Below are positions 34,996 to 47,300 of a DNA stretch of 64,000 nt, piece after piece. Under the pieces are notes generated by a model. That model did not search any database and had not been told where the DNA came from. It worked only from the letters and a program-made list of their open reading frames with translations. The position numbers were made by a program, and so were the translations under genes. This stretch comes from Nageia nagi. Taxonomy: Eukaryota; Pinophyta. Where the stretch lies: positions 112,592,001-112,656,000 of the forward strand of contig JBITNC010000001.1 of assembly GCA_050084985.1 (NCBI GenBank), given 5' to 3'. Positions within the stretch are counted from its first letter, which is position 1. Each line of letters opens with the position of its first letter.

Positions 34996-36159
34996 AACAT
35001 CTCAACTAATCATTTACCCCTAACTAGTATCGATTGACAACACTCATATTTGACATCAAGTTATCATCACCTTATTATTCCTCCATAGTTGCTTTTTATC
35101 ACTATTTTTGAAATGTTATCACCTTTGTCTCGACCCTCTCTTTCGTCTTCTTCATCGTTAAGGTTAAAGGTTTGATCCTCATAAAGTATCTGCTTACAAG
35201 CTTATAGCATCTATTGGAGAAGGTGATCAAAGCTTCGCTTCTGAAAATAAAAAGTGATCACAACCCCTAGTGTTGTTGCCATTTTTAATTGTAGAGTCGA
35301 CGTTAGTCCCCCCTTAAAACCCATGCTTAATCAATCACCCCTCCTCTCGTGATGGGGTGTTCTCGTGTTCCTCTATAACATGGACATGAGTGTGATCCCC
35401 TCCTTGCAAGAAGCTCACAAATATTTTACTGAATGAAATAACATTAATGCTTGTATATAGCAAAGTTGTGGAGGCACTTATCGACTTGCTTACATGACGA
35501 TGATAGAGCTCGTGGCTAATCTTTACACTTTTGGTAGTTGGAACATGCAATGCACATTGGTTTACTACAAATACACTTTATACTCCTTAACTTATCTTCC
35601 ACTCTTACATAGCCTGCATTACCTTAATGAGGGATGCTCATCATTCACTTATCTACCAAACCATGGTCGGTTGCACTGCCTAAGTTGTGTCAACTTAAAA
35701 CCTACTCATCCCTCTTTGTTTCAGTCTATAATTTTTTTAAAGGGGGGTCTTTCCTTTTAAGAATGATAATTGATATTATTAATTTTTTATTAAATCTATA
35801 TTTTAAGATTAATATTTTTAAAATTTTTTTCCTTCTAAATAAAAAATGAAGGGAGGAAATTTTTTTAAGGTGTATTTTTTTTTTTCAAAAAGGAGGTGTG
35901 TAATTTTTTTAACATTAATGAAGGAGTGAATTTATTAAGGGGATGGTATATATTTATTTTTCCTTAATCTTTAATGAATAATATTTTTAAGTCATTTTTC
36001 ATTCCTTAAAAGGTTTAATAAAGTAATATTTTATGCTTTTAATGGGGGAATAATTTTTTTACTTTGGTAACCATGAGGGAATTTAAAAGGATGTTTTTAG
36101 TAAAAAGAGGGGACACCTTGATTTAATTTTTGTGTTTTTACCTAAAAATAGTAGATTTG

Positions 36160-36163
<4 letters not shown>
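34996..36163. other. Non-coding stretch with T/A tracts
   Basis: Short ORFs at 35335-35550 and 35494-35849 lack any domain. From 35760 to 36120 the sequence alternates long T runs with GGGG(A/G) phrases such as GGGGAATAATTTTTTT, a degenerate repeat. Confidence 0.35.

Positions 36164-36220
<57 letters not shown>
36164..36220 (+). repeat. (TC)n microsatellite
   Basis: About 28 uninterrupted TC dinucleotides. Confidence 0.95.
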
Positions 36221-36223
<3 letters not shown>

Positions 36224-37079
36224 CTTGTAAAAATGTCCTCTTGGGTTGTGAACAAAATTCATTGGACTTTAAAACTTCAAATGAATGGATGATGTAATTT
36301 TTTTTCATTTTTATGCACTTTTATTTTTTCATGTCTTGCAAATAGTTAACATTGAAAATTACTCTCTAAAATGAATACATTTGCTCTATTTTGCAAAATG
36401 ACTTATTTGAGGATCCACGAGGGAAGGACAAGGCATATTGGAGCCTTTAGTCCATTGATCTAAATTGTACAACATTTATATTTCTTATTTGCTCCTAAGT
36501 CCTTTGTTGGTATGGACATAACTCCTTATAGGTAGACAAATATATGTGTAGTAATACCACATGTCTATATGTCCATTCAAAGATTATCCCAATAACATAG
36601 GAGGATGATTTGAAACCTAATTAAGATAAAATTTGATTGATACAATATATCACACTTTTAAAAAATAGCTAGTACTTCTCCTTGTGAGAGTATATTGTTG
36701 ACCATAGACAAACTAGTTGATGATTGGTAGGATTTGGACTCCATCACGATTTGAATTTCATCACTAAGTGCTAAATGCAGGCATCCATGTAAGACATAAT
36801 TTTAAATAATAAAATAACCTCAACTCTACCCTCACAAGACCATTGTTACTTGGTTATTATAAAATATGGAATGTATAAGACATGATTTGATAAGATTGAA
36901 AATATTTTGCACATGTGAAATTGGTTAACAAGTTAAACATGCCTTGTTGATTAATTTTGGTTAAAATTTAACATATATTATTAATCAATTTGAATAAACT
37001 CAACATGTATGATTGATTAATTTTGGTTTACAAATTTAACATGCTTATATTGGTTAACATTTTTACCTTATTTTATAGG

Positions 37080-38180
37080 AAATGGAAAATTCTTTTTCAT
37101 CCAAACACATCATAGATGATTCAAACTATGATATTTAGGAACCTAAGATGAAAATGAAGATCTAAGGACATGAATTATGGTAAATGGTAAATTAAAATCA
37201 AGTTGCTCCAACAAATGAGAAGGCACTTGAGGCTTACAACACAAAGAATAAGTTGATAACCTATATTTTCAAGTAGTTTTAGATGAATTCCTTCTCATGA
37301 TATCTTCTTTAAACTCAACAAATGAAAGTTGAGATAGGATAAAGAAAATCTATGTTAGTACCAAATACTCCAAAAGGTTCACCATCCTTCAAAAAAATAT
37401 TGCAATCATGTTAAGAGGAAAATGAAAGTGTTGCATATACTTGAACAAGATTATTGATCTTAGGATCTAACTTATGAGGTGTGGTTACAACTAGATCAGT
37501 GATAAGTTTATGATGTTCATTATCCTTCAAAGCCTCTCTACTAATTCATTCACTTCATAATGGTCATTGAGATGAGGCTCAATGATGAAGAATAAATATA
37601 CTCTTTAGAAAATCTTTCAATATTTCTCTTGAAATATGAAAAAACTCTCAACAAAAAATTGCTAATCTCCACTTCTAAGGAGCATTCTATGGTACTAAGA
37701 CCATTAAAGATTCATTTAAAAAGAAATTCAAAACTCAAAAGAAATCTTCCCATGCTCCAGAAAAGGATTTCAAGAAAGGTATAAATAAATATTAGAATGA
37801 TCACAGTAAGTTTAACAAATCCAAATTTGATGGCAATTGTAATTTTTGTAGAATCTATGGTCATAAGAAATCATATTGTTACAAAAAAAAGAACAAGGTG
37901 ACAATGGAATTGAAAAATCAAACAACTTCAAAAGTAAGAAGAAGAAGAATAAACTTTGTTTGTTTATGATCTTTAGTCCATGTCTCACAATTTATCAAAT
38001 GATTGGATTGTTAACTCTAGGTACATAAATCACATGTGTTTTGAAAATGGTAAGTTTAAATTTTTTTATAAGTACAAAAGGATGCAATTGTGATAGATAA
38101 TAATTCAATCCTTGAATTCTAAGTGATTGGGAGTTTGTTGCTAGTCAAAGCTAGCCTGGTGACTTTGAACTAAGTTAGTC
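37080..38180 (+). pseudogene. Ty1/Copia gag-protease fragment
   Basis: The plus strand encodes broken Gag sequence followed by a perfect zinc knuckle, CNFCRIYGHKKSYC (37838-37879, pattern Cx2Cx4Hx4C), which binds retroelement RNA in Copia Gag. About 45 codons later is the protease-like WIVNSRYINHMC, aligning with the Copia motif W[IV][LV]DSGAxxHM. The catalytic Asp is Asn here (38013-38015) and the following Gly is Arg. No integrase or RT of this element follows; the sequence passes into a Gypsy relic. Multiple stops upstream of the knuckle. Confidence 0.75.
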
Positions 38181-39480
38181 ACTTGGGGAATGTTCTAAGT
38201 GTGAAACAAACATCCAAATTTACTCTTTTATGAAAAGATGACTTAGTATAGAAAAATAAATCATATTGAAGAAATATAGTGAATCCTCATTCTAACTCTA
38301 CAAGATATCATGCTTTATAGAATCAACAAGTTAGAAAGATTCGAGAAGAGATAAAAAATAAAATACTTTTCTTCAGAGAAATACTTTTTTAGTAATTTGG
38401 CTCAAAGTGAATCTAAGATATTAACTAGAGCAGAAGAAAGATACCTCACTCCTACACTTCAAAATGAAAATTAAAAAACTAGGAGATATTTCTTTAAAAG
38501 AACCTTTTAGAGTGAAACAAATTCAGAAGTACAAAGATCGTTCGAACCCTTGGGCACGTTTGATGAAGAAAAGATAAACATTTGAGGATATCATACAAAA
38601 TCAGATGGTGAATTAGATAGGAAAGATTTAGTAGAGTTCAAGATCAACTTCTTCTTACCAATTGAAACAAGCTAAATATAATTATCTTTGTCATCCATAG
38701 TTACTACAAGTGTTAGTAATCTTTCTTCAATTATTAGAGAGTCAAGATTAGTATCTCAGGTTCTCAAAATTCTATCAAAAGAATTGTTGATCAGAAGTCA
38801 AGAGAGAAATTTAACATCAAAAAATCAATGAAGCAATCAAGTTGTTAGAAGAGACACATACCTTTTACAATTCAAGGAAGAAATCAAGTTAAAGCTTGTT
38901 GATAACTGAGGGAGGATCAAATTATTTTTTCTTGAAGAATTTGTGGTAACCAATGGATATCCAATAGACGATAGTGATTTGGATGAAGAAGTATTAGAAA
39001 ATCAAAAATCAAAAATCATTCTTCACATCAAATTTCGATCTTTTATGTTCAATCCAAGAACTTCTTTGAGAAAAAGTCAAAGTTTAATAACACTCATCAA
39101 TCTTTGATTTGTCCAAACTAGCAAGTCCTTCCAAAAGAAAAACTTGAAGCTTAAGATCAACTGAAACAAGTGCTTGGAATGTCAACCCTATAGAGCTAGA
39201 ATGACATTTATGAAAGATTCAAAAGGAATGGGCAAATACAAATCTAAATACCACACTTGTTGAAATAAAGAGCCCTACTCCTTTAAGAAGTAGATCACCT
39301 AAAGAATACAAGATCAATATTGTAGGCTTTGAAAAAGATATAGAAACTTTTGGAATGGCTTAAAGAGATTAAATATTTTTGTGACCATGGAAAAATAACT
39401 TTGGACCTTTCAATTTACAAGGGGAAAAACACAATCTCTCTAAAGAATTTAGTGATCTTCCTCATTTTTCAAGGGATCAA
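38181..39480. other. Junction region between Copia and Gypsy relics
   Basis: A-rich plus-strand sequence with short open stretches and no recognisable domain. It probably holds the 5' internal part of the Gypsy element, but no primer site or LTR was found. Confidence 0.35.
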
Positions 39481-39489
39481 TCTAGTAGT

Positions 39490-40030
39490 ATGACAGAGGA
39501 ACATCTTGAAAACTTCAATACTTATTGTGAAGTAAATGGGGTCAAATATGAAGATGTCATGGTACACATATTTGTTAAAACTCTTATAGACTTGGCATTA
39601 CATTGGTATAATTCTCTCCCTATTGGATCAATTTCAAGTTGGGATAATTTATCATATGCATTTATATCAAGATTCAAAAGTTTGGTGTTAGGGACAAAAT
39701 TAATCAATGAACTTTCACACATGAAGAAAAGAGATAGAGAGTTTGTTCCACAGCTTGTAGATCATTTCAATAAAGTCTTTCAAAGAATTCCTAGGAATTT
39801 ATGATCTACTAACACAATCAAGAAACATTTCTTTATTAATGCCCTAGATCTTGAGTTGGGATACATGGTAATAGTTTATGAACCTAACATGTTTCAAAAT
39901 GCAGTGGATGAACCAATCAAACATGAAGAATTTGTGATTATGATGGGGAAGATTAAGAAAAATAAACCTTTTGAATCTAAAAAAGGGAACATCAATTCAT
40001 CTAGTAAAGAAGATAAAAGCAAAGCTTTGT
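39490..40030 (+). pseudogene. Ty3/Gypsy gag relic
   Basis: The ORF 39490-39804 reads VMVHIFVKTLIDLALHWYNS, then SISSWDNLSYAFISRF and ELSHMKKRDREF, the classical plant Gypsy Gag core (A..WY..L...SI.SW..L...F...F). After the stop at 39802 the Gag frame continues with stops to about 40030. It heads the element that runs to 43945. Confidence 0.85.
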
Positions 40031-40719
40031 AACAAAAATAGATAGAGAATGAATTATTGTAAAAATTAACCAATATGACTATTCAATAAACTTGAAATAC
40101 ACAACATGGATTCAAACCTCAATAAAACTTCATAAAATTTCTAGATAAGAATAGAGGTGATTTCAAAGATGAGAAGAAAAAAGTACTTGTCCCTTTGGAT
40201 ATACCAAAATATTCAACTTTGAATTCTTATTATAAGCTTGTAAGTATGAACATGATCATAACAATTGTATTTCTATGAACATGTTGCAGGAGATGATTAT
40301 AGAAAATGAAATGTTATTGGAAAAAAGTGATCGAGCCAATCAAGAAGAATCCAATTCACTCTTGGAAGAAAACAATGAAGATACTCCAAAAAATTTCTTT
40401 CAAGATAGTGTTGAAATTTCTAAATGTTATACCATGATGAAAAACTCCTAGGCCAAGCTTCAAGCTCAACAATAAGATAAAACTTAGACAAAATCTAAGG
40501 AGATCCAAGCTGAGCGAAATAAGAAGGATTCATCTAGTTCAAAATACAATATCATTGAAGATCTATCCAAAAAGATGGATATTATTTCAATTTTGCAAAT
40601 TCTACAGAACGATATTTAGGCTATAAAAGAACTCTTAGAGGTAATTAAACTTGCCAAGATGTATGTAAATTTGATAATGGAAAATGTTAACATTAGAGAG
40701 CAAGTTTATGTAGCTCAAC

Positions 40720-41045
40720 AAAAAATGGCTAGATTGCCTCCATTCTATATGTCTCTTTGGGTGAATAGCAAAAAGTTATGTAATTGTATCTTAGATTCAT
40801 GAGCTACTGATAATATTATGCCTTTTAGCATAGCCCATATTCTGAAATTGAATTATACCGAATGTGAAAATTCTTATTTCTAGATGGATTCATCAAATGT
40901 AAAGATAGTCATTAAGGTTAAAGATATTACCGTAAACTTATTCGAATTCCCATCCAGAAAAATTCTTATGAGCATTTTAGTTGTTGATATGCCTATTGCT
41001 TATGGAATGCTACTAGGAAGATAGTTTGGAGTAACTATGGGTGGT
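40720..41045 (+). pseudogene. Gypsy aspartic protease relic
   Basis: The frame reads ILDS then a stop where the Gly of DSG should be, then ATDNIMP, a hydrophobic flap region and PIAYGMLLGR. This matches a retropepsin with its active-site Gly codon changed to TGA at 40800-40802. It follows Gag and precedes the extra RNase H. Confidence 0.6.
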
Positions 41046-41129
41046 ATGATTTCTTTATATTGGTTGTTTGCACAAATTCCAATTAAGGACACATTACAAA
41101 TTCTTAAACCCAAACCTAAATAAAGATGG

Positions 41130-41640
41130 ATGGTTGTTCTTGAAGAAAATAGGATTGAAGGGAATATTCAAGAAAGTCCCACACATGAGGTTAATTTACA
41201 AGAAAATCAATCGGTGTCCTTTCAATATGTGGAGATTAGTTCATATCAAGCTACTGAAGAACCTAAAAGAGAAATAAATATCATAAATTTGAATGCTGTA
41301 TGGAAAATTTATTTCAATGGCAGCAAATGTAGAGAAGGGAATGAAGAAGGTGTCATTTTTATTGCCCCAAATGGGGCAAATAATTTTTTTTCAATGAGAT
41401 TGACTTTTCACTGCACTAATAACATTGTTGAATATGAAGCTTTGTATTAGGGAATAAACATAGCAAAGAAAGGATTATAGATTCAAAATTTGATATGTTT
41501 TAGGAATGTAGAGTTAAGTGTAAAATAAGTTAAAAATTAGTTTCAAACTAAGAATCCCAAGTTGCAATCATATAGACATCTCATTTGGGATATGATTAAA
41601 TCTTTAATTCTTTCAATATAATTGCTATCCCTCAAAATAA
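41130..41640 (+). pseudogene. Archaeal-type RNase H domain relic placed before the RT
   Basis: The frame reads NLNAVWKIYFNGSKCREG, VIFIAPNGAN, then TNNIVEYEALY, followed after a stop by AKKGL and a frame resembling the E-L segment. This is the plant element form W.[ML]YFDGS....G.G.V...P.G...TNN.AEYEAL. The first catalytic Asp is Asn (41316-41318). About 100 bases after the domain, RPGIPDNVEH matches the linker that follows this domain in plant Gypsy polyproteins. This RNase H sits upstream of the RT, unlike the usual second RNase H. Confidence 0.8.
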
Positions 41641-42179
41641 AAATTCTCAAGTAGATTCTTTAGCTATATAATCCTCTAGGATAAATCCAAACCCCTCTCT
41701 TGGATTGGGGTATTATCACATCGAATTACTTTTCAGACCAGGCATACCAGATAATGTTGAGCATTGAAAAGGTTTTGACTTCAATAAACAACTTTTACAT
41801 TTTTTGTAATGCATAAAATAATATTCATTAGGCTTTGTGGAATTGAATAAGGTTTTACAGTTGGATTCAAATAGAATATCTTTCAGAATGATTGAATTAG
41901 AAGACCTTTATGATCAAAATAACCACTTTAATCATTAGAATTTGATTAAAGAGATATCAAATTTAATGATGAATTTTAATTTGAATCCAAATGGAACACC
42001 ATAAGAAGTTCTAATCGGCACTAGATGCACCCTAAGTGAAAGAGAGGATTTGATCGAAGCTTTCAAAAGGTTCAAAAGAGTTTTTTTTTTGGAACTATTA
42101 TGATCTTAAAGGGTTTAGAAAAGATATAGTCCAACATATTATTCTCTTGAAAGATCATTCTAAACCTTTTAAACAAAAA

Positions 42180-42900
42180 TCTTAACATTTTAACCCAAAA
42201 ATTGAAAGAATGTTAAAAAAGGAGATTGAAAAAATTCTGGCATCAGATATTATTTATCTAATCAAACATTCTTCCTAGGTAGCCAACATTGTTCCTATTC
42301 AAAAGAAAAATAGAGACATCAGAATATGTATTGATTTTTAGATTCTCAACTTGGCATTTGTTAAAGATAATTATCAATTACTTATGATGAACCACCTTTT
42401 GCAAACTGTTAATGGATCAATAATATTTTCTTTATTGAATGGTTATTCTGGTTATAATCAACTTTGGGTCATAGAGGAAGATTGTTTTAAAAAAATATTC
42501 ACAACTCCTTGGGGTACATTTGCTTATAAGAGGATGTCATTCAGATTAACTAATGTAGGAGCTACCTTTCAAAGAGCTATAAATTTTGTTTTCAAAGGTT
42601 TGATCAATAAAATTATTGTTATATGCATAGATGATATGATAATCCTTTTGAAATGAAGAGAAGACCATGTGAAAAATGTTGTTCAAGTATTGGAAATATG
42701 CAAAGAGTTTGGGATATCATTAAACTTGAAGAAATCTATTTTAGGGGTGATTGAAGGAAAAATTTTAGGACACATCATATCAAAAGATGGAACTCGTATT
42801 AACCAAAAATGGGTAACTACTATCAAGAAAATTCTTTTACCAACAAATAGAAAACATTTACTATCATTTTTTGGAAAGGTTAATTTCTTGAGAAGATTCA
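42180..42900 (+). pseudogene. Ty3/Gypsy reverse transcriptase relic
   Basis: Motifs occur in order: IERMLKKEIEKIL, VANIVPIQKKNRDIRICIDF, NHLLQTVNGS, LLNGYSGYNQ, TTPWGTFAYKRMSF, GATFQRAINFVF, VICIDDMI and LNLKKSILGV. The active-site Asp pair is kept but the usual Tyr before it is Cys (CIDD). Stops occur after ICIDF (42341) and after ILLK (42656). The RNA-dependent DNA polymerase copied the element's RNA; this copy is dead. Confidence 0.95.
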
Positions 42901-43420
42901 TCCTAGATTTTGTAGAGAATGTGTTTCCTCTAAGTAAAATGTTGAAACAAAATATTGAATTTAAATGGTATAATGAAGGGAAATTAAATTTTAGAAACAT
43001 TAAAGAAGCTCTTGCAAGTGCACCTACTATGGTTCAACTTGATTTCAGTAAGCCTTTCAAGATGTGCACTTATGCATCATATCATACTATTTCTTCAATA
43101 TTAACACAAGTAAATGATAAAGATGAAGAACATTCGATCACCTTCATGAGTCATGCTTTGAAAAATGCAAAAGTAAGTGTTAACCATTATCAAGACAGTG
43201 AAAAATTTCAAACTTTATATTCTAGATAACATGTTATGGTGCTCATACCAGATCCAACTGTAAAATCCATCTTGACACAGACAAAATTGGATGTTCTCAA
43301 AGGATCTTGGATAGCTAAAATTTAGGAACATGATTTGGTTTTTAAGCTAGTCAAATTGGTAAGAGGCAAATGATTATGCAAACTTATTACAAATATTTCT
43401 CCCATAGAAGATGATCAACA
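42901..43420 (+). pseudogene. Gypsy RNase H (second) relic
   Basis: Following the RT, LSFFGKVNFLRRFI, then PTMVQLDFSKPF and ASYHTISSILTQ and SHALKNAKVS give the connection and RNase H region. After the stop at 43227, the frames with SILTQTKLDVLKGSWIAKI and KLVRGK continue it. Broken at several points. Confidence 0.85.
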
Positions 43421-43477
43421 GGTGCACATACTAGTAGATAAATCATCGCCATAATTCTTTGTCTCAATTTGAGAAAT

Positions 43478-43945
43478 TAGCATAATAAATTGAATTTTGC
43501 TCTTTAACCATATCAAATCACACCTAAAAAGTCAACCAAATGCTCTCTATTCTATTTGGTTTATGGTAGGGAAGCTTTTCTTTTGATTCGACTAGAAATT
43601 CCTAGTTCAAAATTAATGGAAACCATCGAACAAGAGGAACCTTTGACTAATAGGCACTTTGAATTTATTGATATGGAAGAAAACAGAGAATAAGCTTTAA
43701 AAATTGAAATAAAAAATAAAAGAAAAATGAAAAAAAATTCAATAAATATGCTTGTGATAGAGATATTAAATTTTGTAATAAAGTATGGTTATGAAATAGT
43801 CATCATGAAGACAAAGGTAATAGTAAAAATTGACTCTTTATGGTTGGGACCTTACAAGATTTTTGAAAAATTCTTAGATTATACTTATACACTTTGTGAT
43901 GGTGACTCATATGTTTTCCCAATTTCTTATAATATCACCATCTAA
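43478..43945 (+). pseudogene. Gypsy integrase C-terminal remnant, core deleted
   Basis: Only the end of integrase is left: PNALYSI, LVYGREAF, LEIPSSKLMETIEQ, then a stop-broken basic segment and DSLWLGPYKIFEKFLD with TYTLCDGD. The zinc finger and catalytic core that should lie between 43400 and 43480 are missing, so a deletion of several hundred codons is inferred. The GPY/F-like end is typical of Gypsy. Confidence 0.75.
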
Positions 43946-46059
43946 AGAAGTTTTTTCCATAAAGCATAAATGAGGGAAGGATTGAAGATGTCCTCCTTAA
44001 AAAGTCAAACTAGATTATTAGTCAAGTTGTTTCTTATATATATTATGTGTACAAAGTGTTTTAAAGACAAACAAAATTATAAATTTTGAAAATCCCATAA
44101 AAATATTTTTGTATGTATTTTCAATGGATGTAATTTGATAAAGTTAGTCTTTTAAAAAGTTTTCTCTTTCCTTCCAAGTTTTTACACCAGTAATTCTCTT
44201 AGAATTTATCTAAAAGCAAAGAGGTTTTTACGAGATGGTTTCTTAGAAGTTAGTTTATTATCTTTTCAACCATAAAAGACCATAAGGTTTATTCTAAGTT
44301 ATTAATCTTTAAAATTCCTAAGACTTATTTTTATAAGATTGGATCCTAAAAAGAGATTGATGATATGGAAAAATTGAATAAGTGTTATGAGTAATACTAA
44401 GATAATAATAATTTCCATTGATCTCCTTTTCAATCTAGCTATGAGAATTCAAAATGACGAAATGGATTATGAAAGTTTTATTTATTTCCAAATTTATTTT
44501 GTTAACTTTGGTAAGATTGAGAATATAAAAGATAAAAAAAAAATGATGATACAAAAAAAAGAGAAAGATGAAAAATATTTTCAACATTCGAAGAAACTCC
44601 ATCAGGGCTATAGATGTTTCTTGGTAGTGCGACCAATTCTTCGAAGTCAGAGGTATCCCTCACATATCCTACTAGGGATATAAATGCCTATTGGTAGTAA
44701 AGGTAATTCCCAATATAAATAAGTACCAAGGATGTCTACGAGTAAACCGTATATAGGGTTGGAGTACTAGAAAAGAAATTATGGATTGATATAAGAAGTT
44801 ACATTTCAAATTTAATATTAGCAATAATGATTGCATTGTTTGTTATCATGATCATTGGAAGTTATTCTTAAAATAATGTTCTTAGATAAATTATTTTGAT
44901 TGATTTATATCTTCTACTTCTTTTCAAGGATTATTTGATCACTTATTTTGTCAAGTGGAATAGGAAGATCACAATGAAGGAGATACCAAAGAACCTTTTT
45001 GAGTTGATGGATTACGAGACAATTTTCTAAGTTTTTTGCATCTCATCAAAAATCTATATTATTCTAAAGTTATTCAATAGAATGATTGAAAATTACTAAG
45101 GAAGATTTTTCATTTTCAAAAAGCTAAGATGTTATTTTTTTGATCATTTTCATCATGTTATTATTCCTTTCTATGGCGATAGTAACCAGAGATGCTAGGA
45201 TCTTTTGTCTTGCCTAGGCAAAAAATACCCAAATAGAGCCAATGTTACCATCCAATTTTTTATCAATAATGTTTTCAAGTTATTCCTTGATTTAAGTATC
45301 TAGGAAAAGTTTTATTATTTGCTTTAATAAAAAAAATACAAAAATTAAATAATAAAAAATACAAACATAATAATTTATCAAGATTGCATCTTTTCATCAC
45401 AAAAATAGTTTGGACCATTGTGTAGTATCTTTCACCTTGAGGAAAGTGGATATTCTTGACATTGATATGGAAATTATTTTCTATGAAATCATTTAATACC
45501 ATCCTCTAATTTTGATTGCAAACACTTACCCTCAACATGATTGAAAATTGATCCTACTTAACCATTGAATGATAAACATCAAAATCTTTTTTTCAAAGCT
45601 AAGTGTTCATTCTAGACACTAAAAAGTGGAATTTAGTTTTCATATTGACCTGAAAGCCAAAAAGATCTTCATTTCTAAAATTAGAGCAAAAAATGATGAA
45701 ATTTAACTATCATGTTGTTTTCCTTTATTGCATCAAGTTTTTAGTCTACTTGAGTGCGATAAGAAGCTTCCAATGTAGTTGCATCGATTTGGAAAGCTTC
45801 TCAAAGCAACCAACATACCATCTAGTCATGTTGTGTCTAATTCCTACTTGATTTGCCAAATGCCACCTTCCAATTCACTTCCATCCATCTGATGTAGGTT
45901 ATCAACTCTCCAAATGATGCCACATATCCCTTGGCACCTTTTACACCTATATATATCCCAACCCTCCTATCATTTTCATCGTAGCATTTTTTGGATCATC
46001 CCTTATCAGAGCATGTCTACTTCCAAGTTGGAACAACTAGGAAATAGCCAATGGTTGCA
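43946..46059. other. Non-coding stretch, probably retroelement-derived
   Basis: 44590-44750 has two similar phrases (AGGGCTATAGATGTTTCTTGG / AGGGATATAAATGCCTATTGG spaced about 70 bases), as seen in LTR leader DNA. No ORF with a domain; the minus ORF at 45275-45502 and plus ORF at 44387-44683 are unremarkable. Confidence 0.35.
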
Positions 46060-46650
46060 TTGAAGTGAGAGTGACTAAGATTTTCTTAGAGGTTGCGTTG
46101 GTTTGAGTTGCTAGTTTAAGTGATTTTCTTGGTATATGCTTTGTACCGATTGAAGAAACACTTAGATAGGTCTATGAAAAGACTTAGTCAAATTATTTTT
46201 CCATTTCTTTTATCACATTGAATTGAACTTCAACTTGATATGATTAAGTTAAAAATTTGTTGCATATTTTTATCTTCATATTAGAGTGACTAAGTCATTT
46301 AGCTATTGCATCCTATAAGACTTGAACCCAAAGTGACCAAGCCTTGCATTGTTTCATCTAGTTAACCTTGAAGTCAAAGCAACTAGGAAAAATCCTATCA
46401 CATGAAAGTTGATTTATACTTGGAAGCGACCAAGTCCTAAAACTTTATAACATCAATTTAAACCTCTACTTGCAAGTGACCTATTTTGCCTTTATCACAT
46501 TATTTTGATCTTTATCTTAGGGTAACTAAGTCATTTAGTTGTCGCACCATTTATCTTTCAACTCAAAGCAACCAAGGTATTACATTGTTGCATCATGTTG
46601 AATTCATATTTGAGGTAACTTAGTCAATTTTTGTTAGTCATATCTATTTA
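46060..46650 (+). repeat. Degenerate 48-bp repeat
   Basis: The phrase AGTGACTAAGTC and variants (AAGTGACCAAGCC, AAGCAACTAGG, AAGCGACCAAGTC, GGTAACTAAGTC) recur at about 46068, 46283, 46333, 46378, 46425, 46473, 46523, 46565 and 46613, mostly 42-50 bases apart, with GTTGCATCA-like stretches between. Confidence 0.65.
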
Positions 46651-46759
46651 GATTGTTAACTTGATGCGACAAAAGGAAAAATGAATAATTTTAAGAAAAT
46701 GAAATTTTTGCTAAAATTATGTTTTTCATCTTGTCTCGAAATGATGGCTAATTGAATTT

Positions 46760-47300
46760 TTGTCATTTTATAGGATGAGCAAGTTAAATAAAGACATGGG
46801 TGGCTATTCATGGCTTACCAATAATAGTTTTATTAAATTGAAGAAAGATGACAAAACCAAACAAAGGGCCCATTATGATAGACTTAAGAATATTATAGAC
46901 CCTAAATATAACCATACTAATCTGGTGTATGATGATCAGGGAGATCAATGCAATCCTAAAAGAAGTCAGAAAAAGTTATTATTCATTCTTCAAGACTCTT
47001 CATTGCTGCATTGATTCCTTTTCGATAAACTTTCTAGAGTTGGTACTTGAAGTTGTGGAACATACAGACTTTGCAAGCCAAGTTATCAAAGATACATAAG
47101 GAAATGTAATTGCATATTTAACTAAGGAAGGCATAGAGAAAGCTATGGGTTGGTCAAACCAGGGTATTATCTTCACCCAAAAAGATGCAATCTAGAAGTA
47201 ATTCATTTTCTATTCTTGGATAATGATATCTTGTTGCAAACTTAAAAAATAATTAGGATTTGAGTTAGTGAAAGAAATATGATATTTTATGGAAGCTACG
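46760..47300 (+). pseudogene. Unknown ORF relic with acceptor-like start
   Basis: An ORF of 84 codons (46760-47014) begins close after TTTATAGGATGAGC, which looks like a splice acceptor plus start. It reads MGGYSWLTNNSFIKL and DKTKQRAHYDRLKNI. Another frame continues from 47040 with VIKDT, a stop, GNVIAYLTKEGIEKAMGWSN and GIIFTQKDAI. I cannot name it; the style suggests a retroelement-associated ORF. Frameshift and stops make it a relic. Confidence 0.35.
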
